From positions 1 through 64,000 of the forward strand of contig NZ_VFRA01000001.1 of NCBI RefSeq assembly GCF_006788895.1: a stretch of 64,000 bases of DNA. Reading direction: 5' to 3'. The notes under the pieces were generated by a model. It was not told the origin of the DNA. It searched no databases and was given only the letters and a program-made list of their open reading frames with translations. Shown piece by piece: positions 63,625 to 64,000 of the stretch (position 1 is its first letter; every line of letters starts with the position of its first letter). The position numbers and the translations under genes were made by a program. This DNA comes from Rhodoglobus vestalii. GTDB taxonomy: Bacteria; Actinomycetota; Actinomycetes; Actinomycetales; Microbacteriaceae.

Positions 63625-64000
63625 ATGCAACTCTACGCAGACTATGCGCCCCGTCGGGCCCGCCAGGTGACGGGCGACATCGTCGCCCTCGTTTTCATCG
63701 TTGTGTGGATCGCACTGGGAGTGTGGGTGTACCAATTGATCGCCGCGTTTCAGCAGCTGGGAATCCAGATGCAACAGGCGGGCGCCGGGTTCCGGTCAAC
63801 CATGGTCGAGCTGGGAGACACACTCGGGTCAGTCCCGCTCATCGGTACTGGCATTCGCGTACCTTTCGACGGAGCGAGCGACGCCGGTGCGGCGCTAGAG
63901 ACTGCGGGGCAAAGCCAGCAGGCTACAGTGCTCGCTGCCGCTACTGCGGTCGGAGTGATAATTTCCGTTGTACCGATCGCCCTGATCCTTCTGCTGTGGT
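63625..64000 (+). CDS. Membrane protein, partial (cut by window end)
   Basis: An open frame from ATG 63625 runs off the window. It has a first membrane helix (DIVALVFIVVWIALGVWVYQ), a periplasmic-looking middle part (QLGIQMQQAGAGFRSTMVEL, with VPLIGTGIRVPFDGA) and the start of a second helix (AVGVIISVVPIALILLLW). Co-directional with pdxT, 18 bp apart. Family not recognised from this part. Confidence 0.75.
   Translation, partial: MQLYADYAPRRARQVTGDIVALVFIVVWIALGVWVYQLIAAFQQLGIQMQQAGAGFRSTMVELGDTLGSVPLIGTGIRVPFDGASDAGAALETAGQSQQATVLAAATAVGVIISVVPIALILLLW

Overview
This window reads as the chromosome of a G+C-rich actinobacterium, most likely of the family Microbacteriaceae. The signs are a DUF3000 protein beside RNase D, SufE beside a two-domain rhodanese, an actinobacterial-type ThrS/HIT pair, PdxS/PdxT, and frequent GTG/TTG starts with ATGA or TGATG gene overlaps. 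No search could be run, so the assignment is a judgement from protein style and gene order.

Layout. (1) 6-10957 is housekeeping: a fatty-acid beta-oxidation pair (FadB-type and FadA), RNase D with DUF3000, an alpha/beta hydrolase, SufE with rhodanese, a ZapE-type ATPase, an unusual Amt-like membrane protein and an EI24 protein. (2) 11196-14912 holds an acyl-CoA ligase and a bile-acid:sodium-symporter-family gene, bracketed by two broken transposase fragments, plus one gene remnant. (3) 15226-15698 is a cluster of four tRNA genes. (4) 15675-45879 is a genomic island of about 30 kb inserted in the 3' end of tRNA-Val(GAC). A perfect 26-bp direct repeat marks both ends, and a tyrosine integrase lies just inside the right end. 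(5) 45936-57201 is a catabolic operon behind an IclR regulator: a quaternary-amine-type ABC transporter, a formaldehyde-activating-enzyme-like protein, an enolase-superfamily enzyme, two aldehyde dehydrogenases, a beta-hydroxyacid dehydrogenase and an iron-type alcohol dehydrogenase. (6) 57398-59524 is a decayed glycosyltransferase locus. (7) 59521-64000 is housekeeping again: thrS, a HIT protein, pdxS, pdxT and the start of a membrane protein.

The island is mainly a defence and toxin-antitoxin store. It carries a nucleotidyltransferase pair resembling type IV toxin-antitoxin modules, a complete type I restriction-modification operon, HipBA, an HNH endonuclease, an Abi-like protein, a phosphoribosyltransferase/DprA-like pair resembling ShosTA (PsyrTA), an ImmA/IrrE regulator coupled to a protein with a TGT-like zinc motif, a truncated nuclease, an IS3 element and an Mrr-like restriction enzyme. 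I saw no relaxase, type IV secretion or phage structural gene, so it looks like an integrative island that does not transfer itself. Several of its genes are broken.

The most novel-looking items are: (a) the ImmA/IrrE plus TGT-like two-gene unit at 36752-38856; (b) a 26-residue cysteine-containing peptide with its own ribosome binding site and terminator, divergent from hsdM, at 18065-18145; (c) an A+T-rich array of TGTACCA sites with a 28-bp perfect inverted repeat at 25997-26302, which looks like an origin or a regulatory centre; (d) the Fae-like catabolic operon; (e) an Amt-fold protein that has lost one of the two pore histidines.
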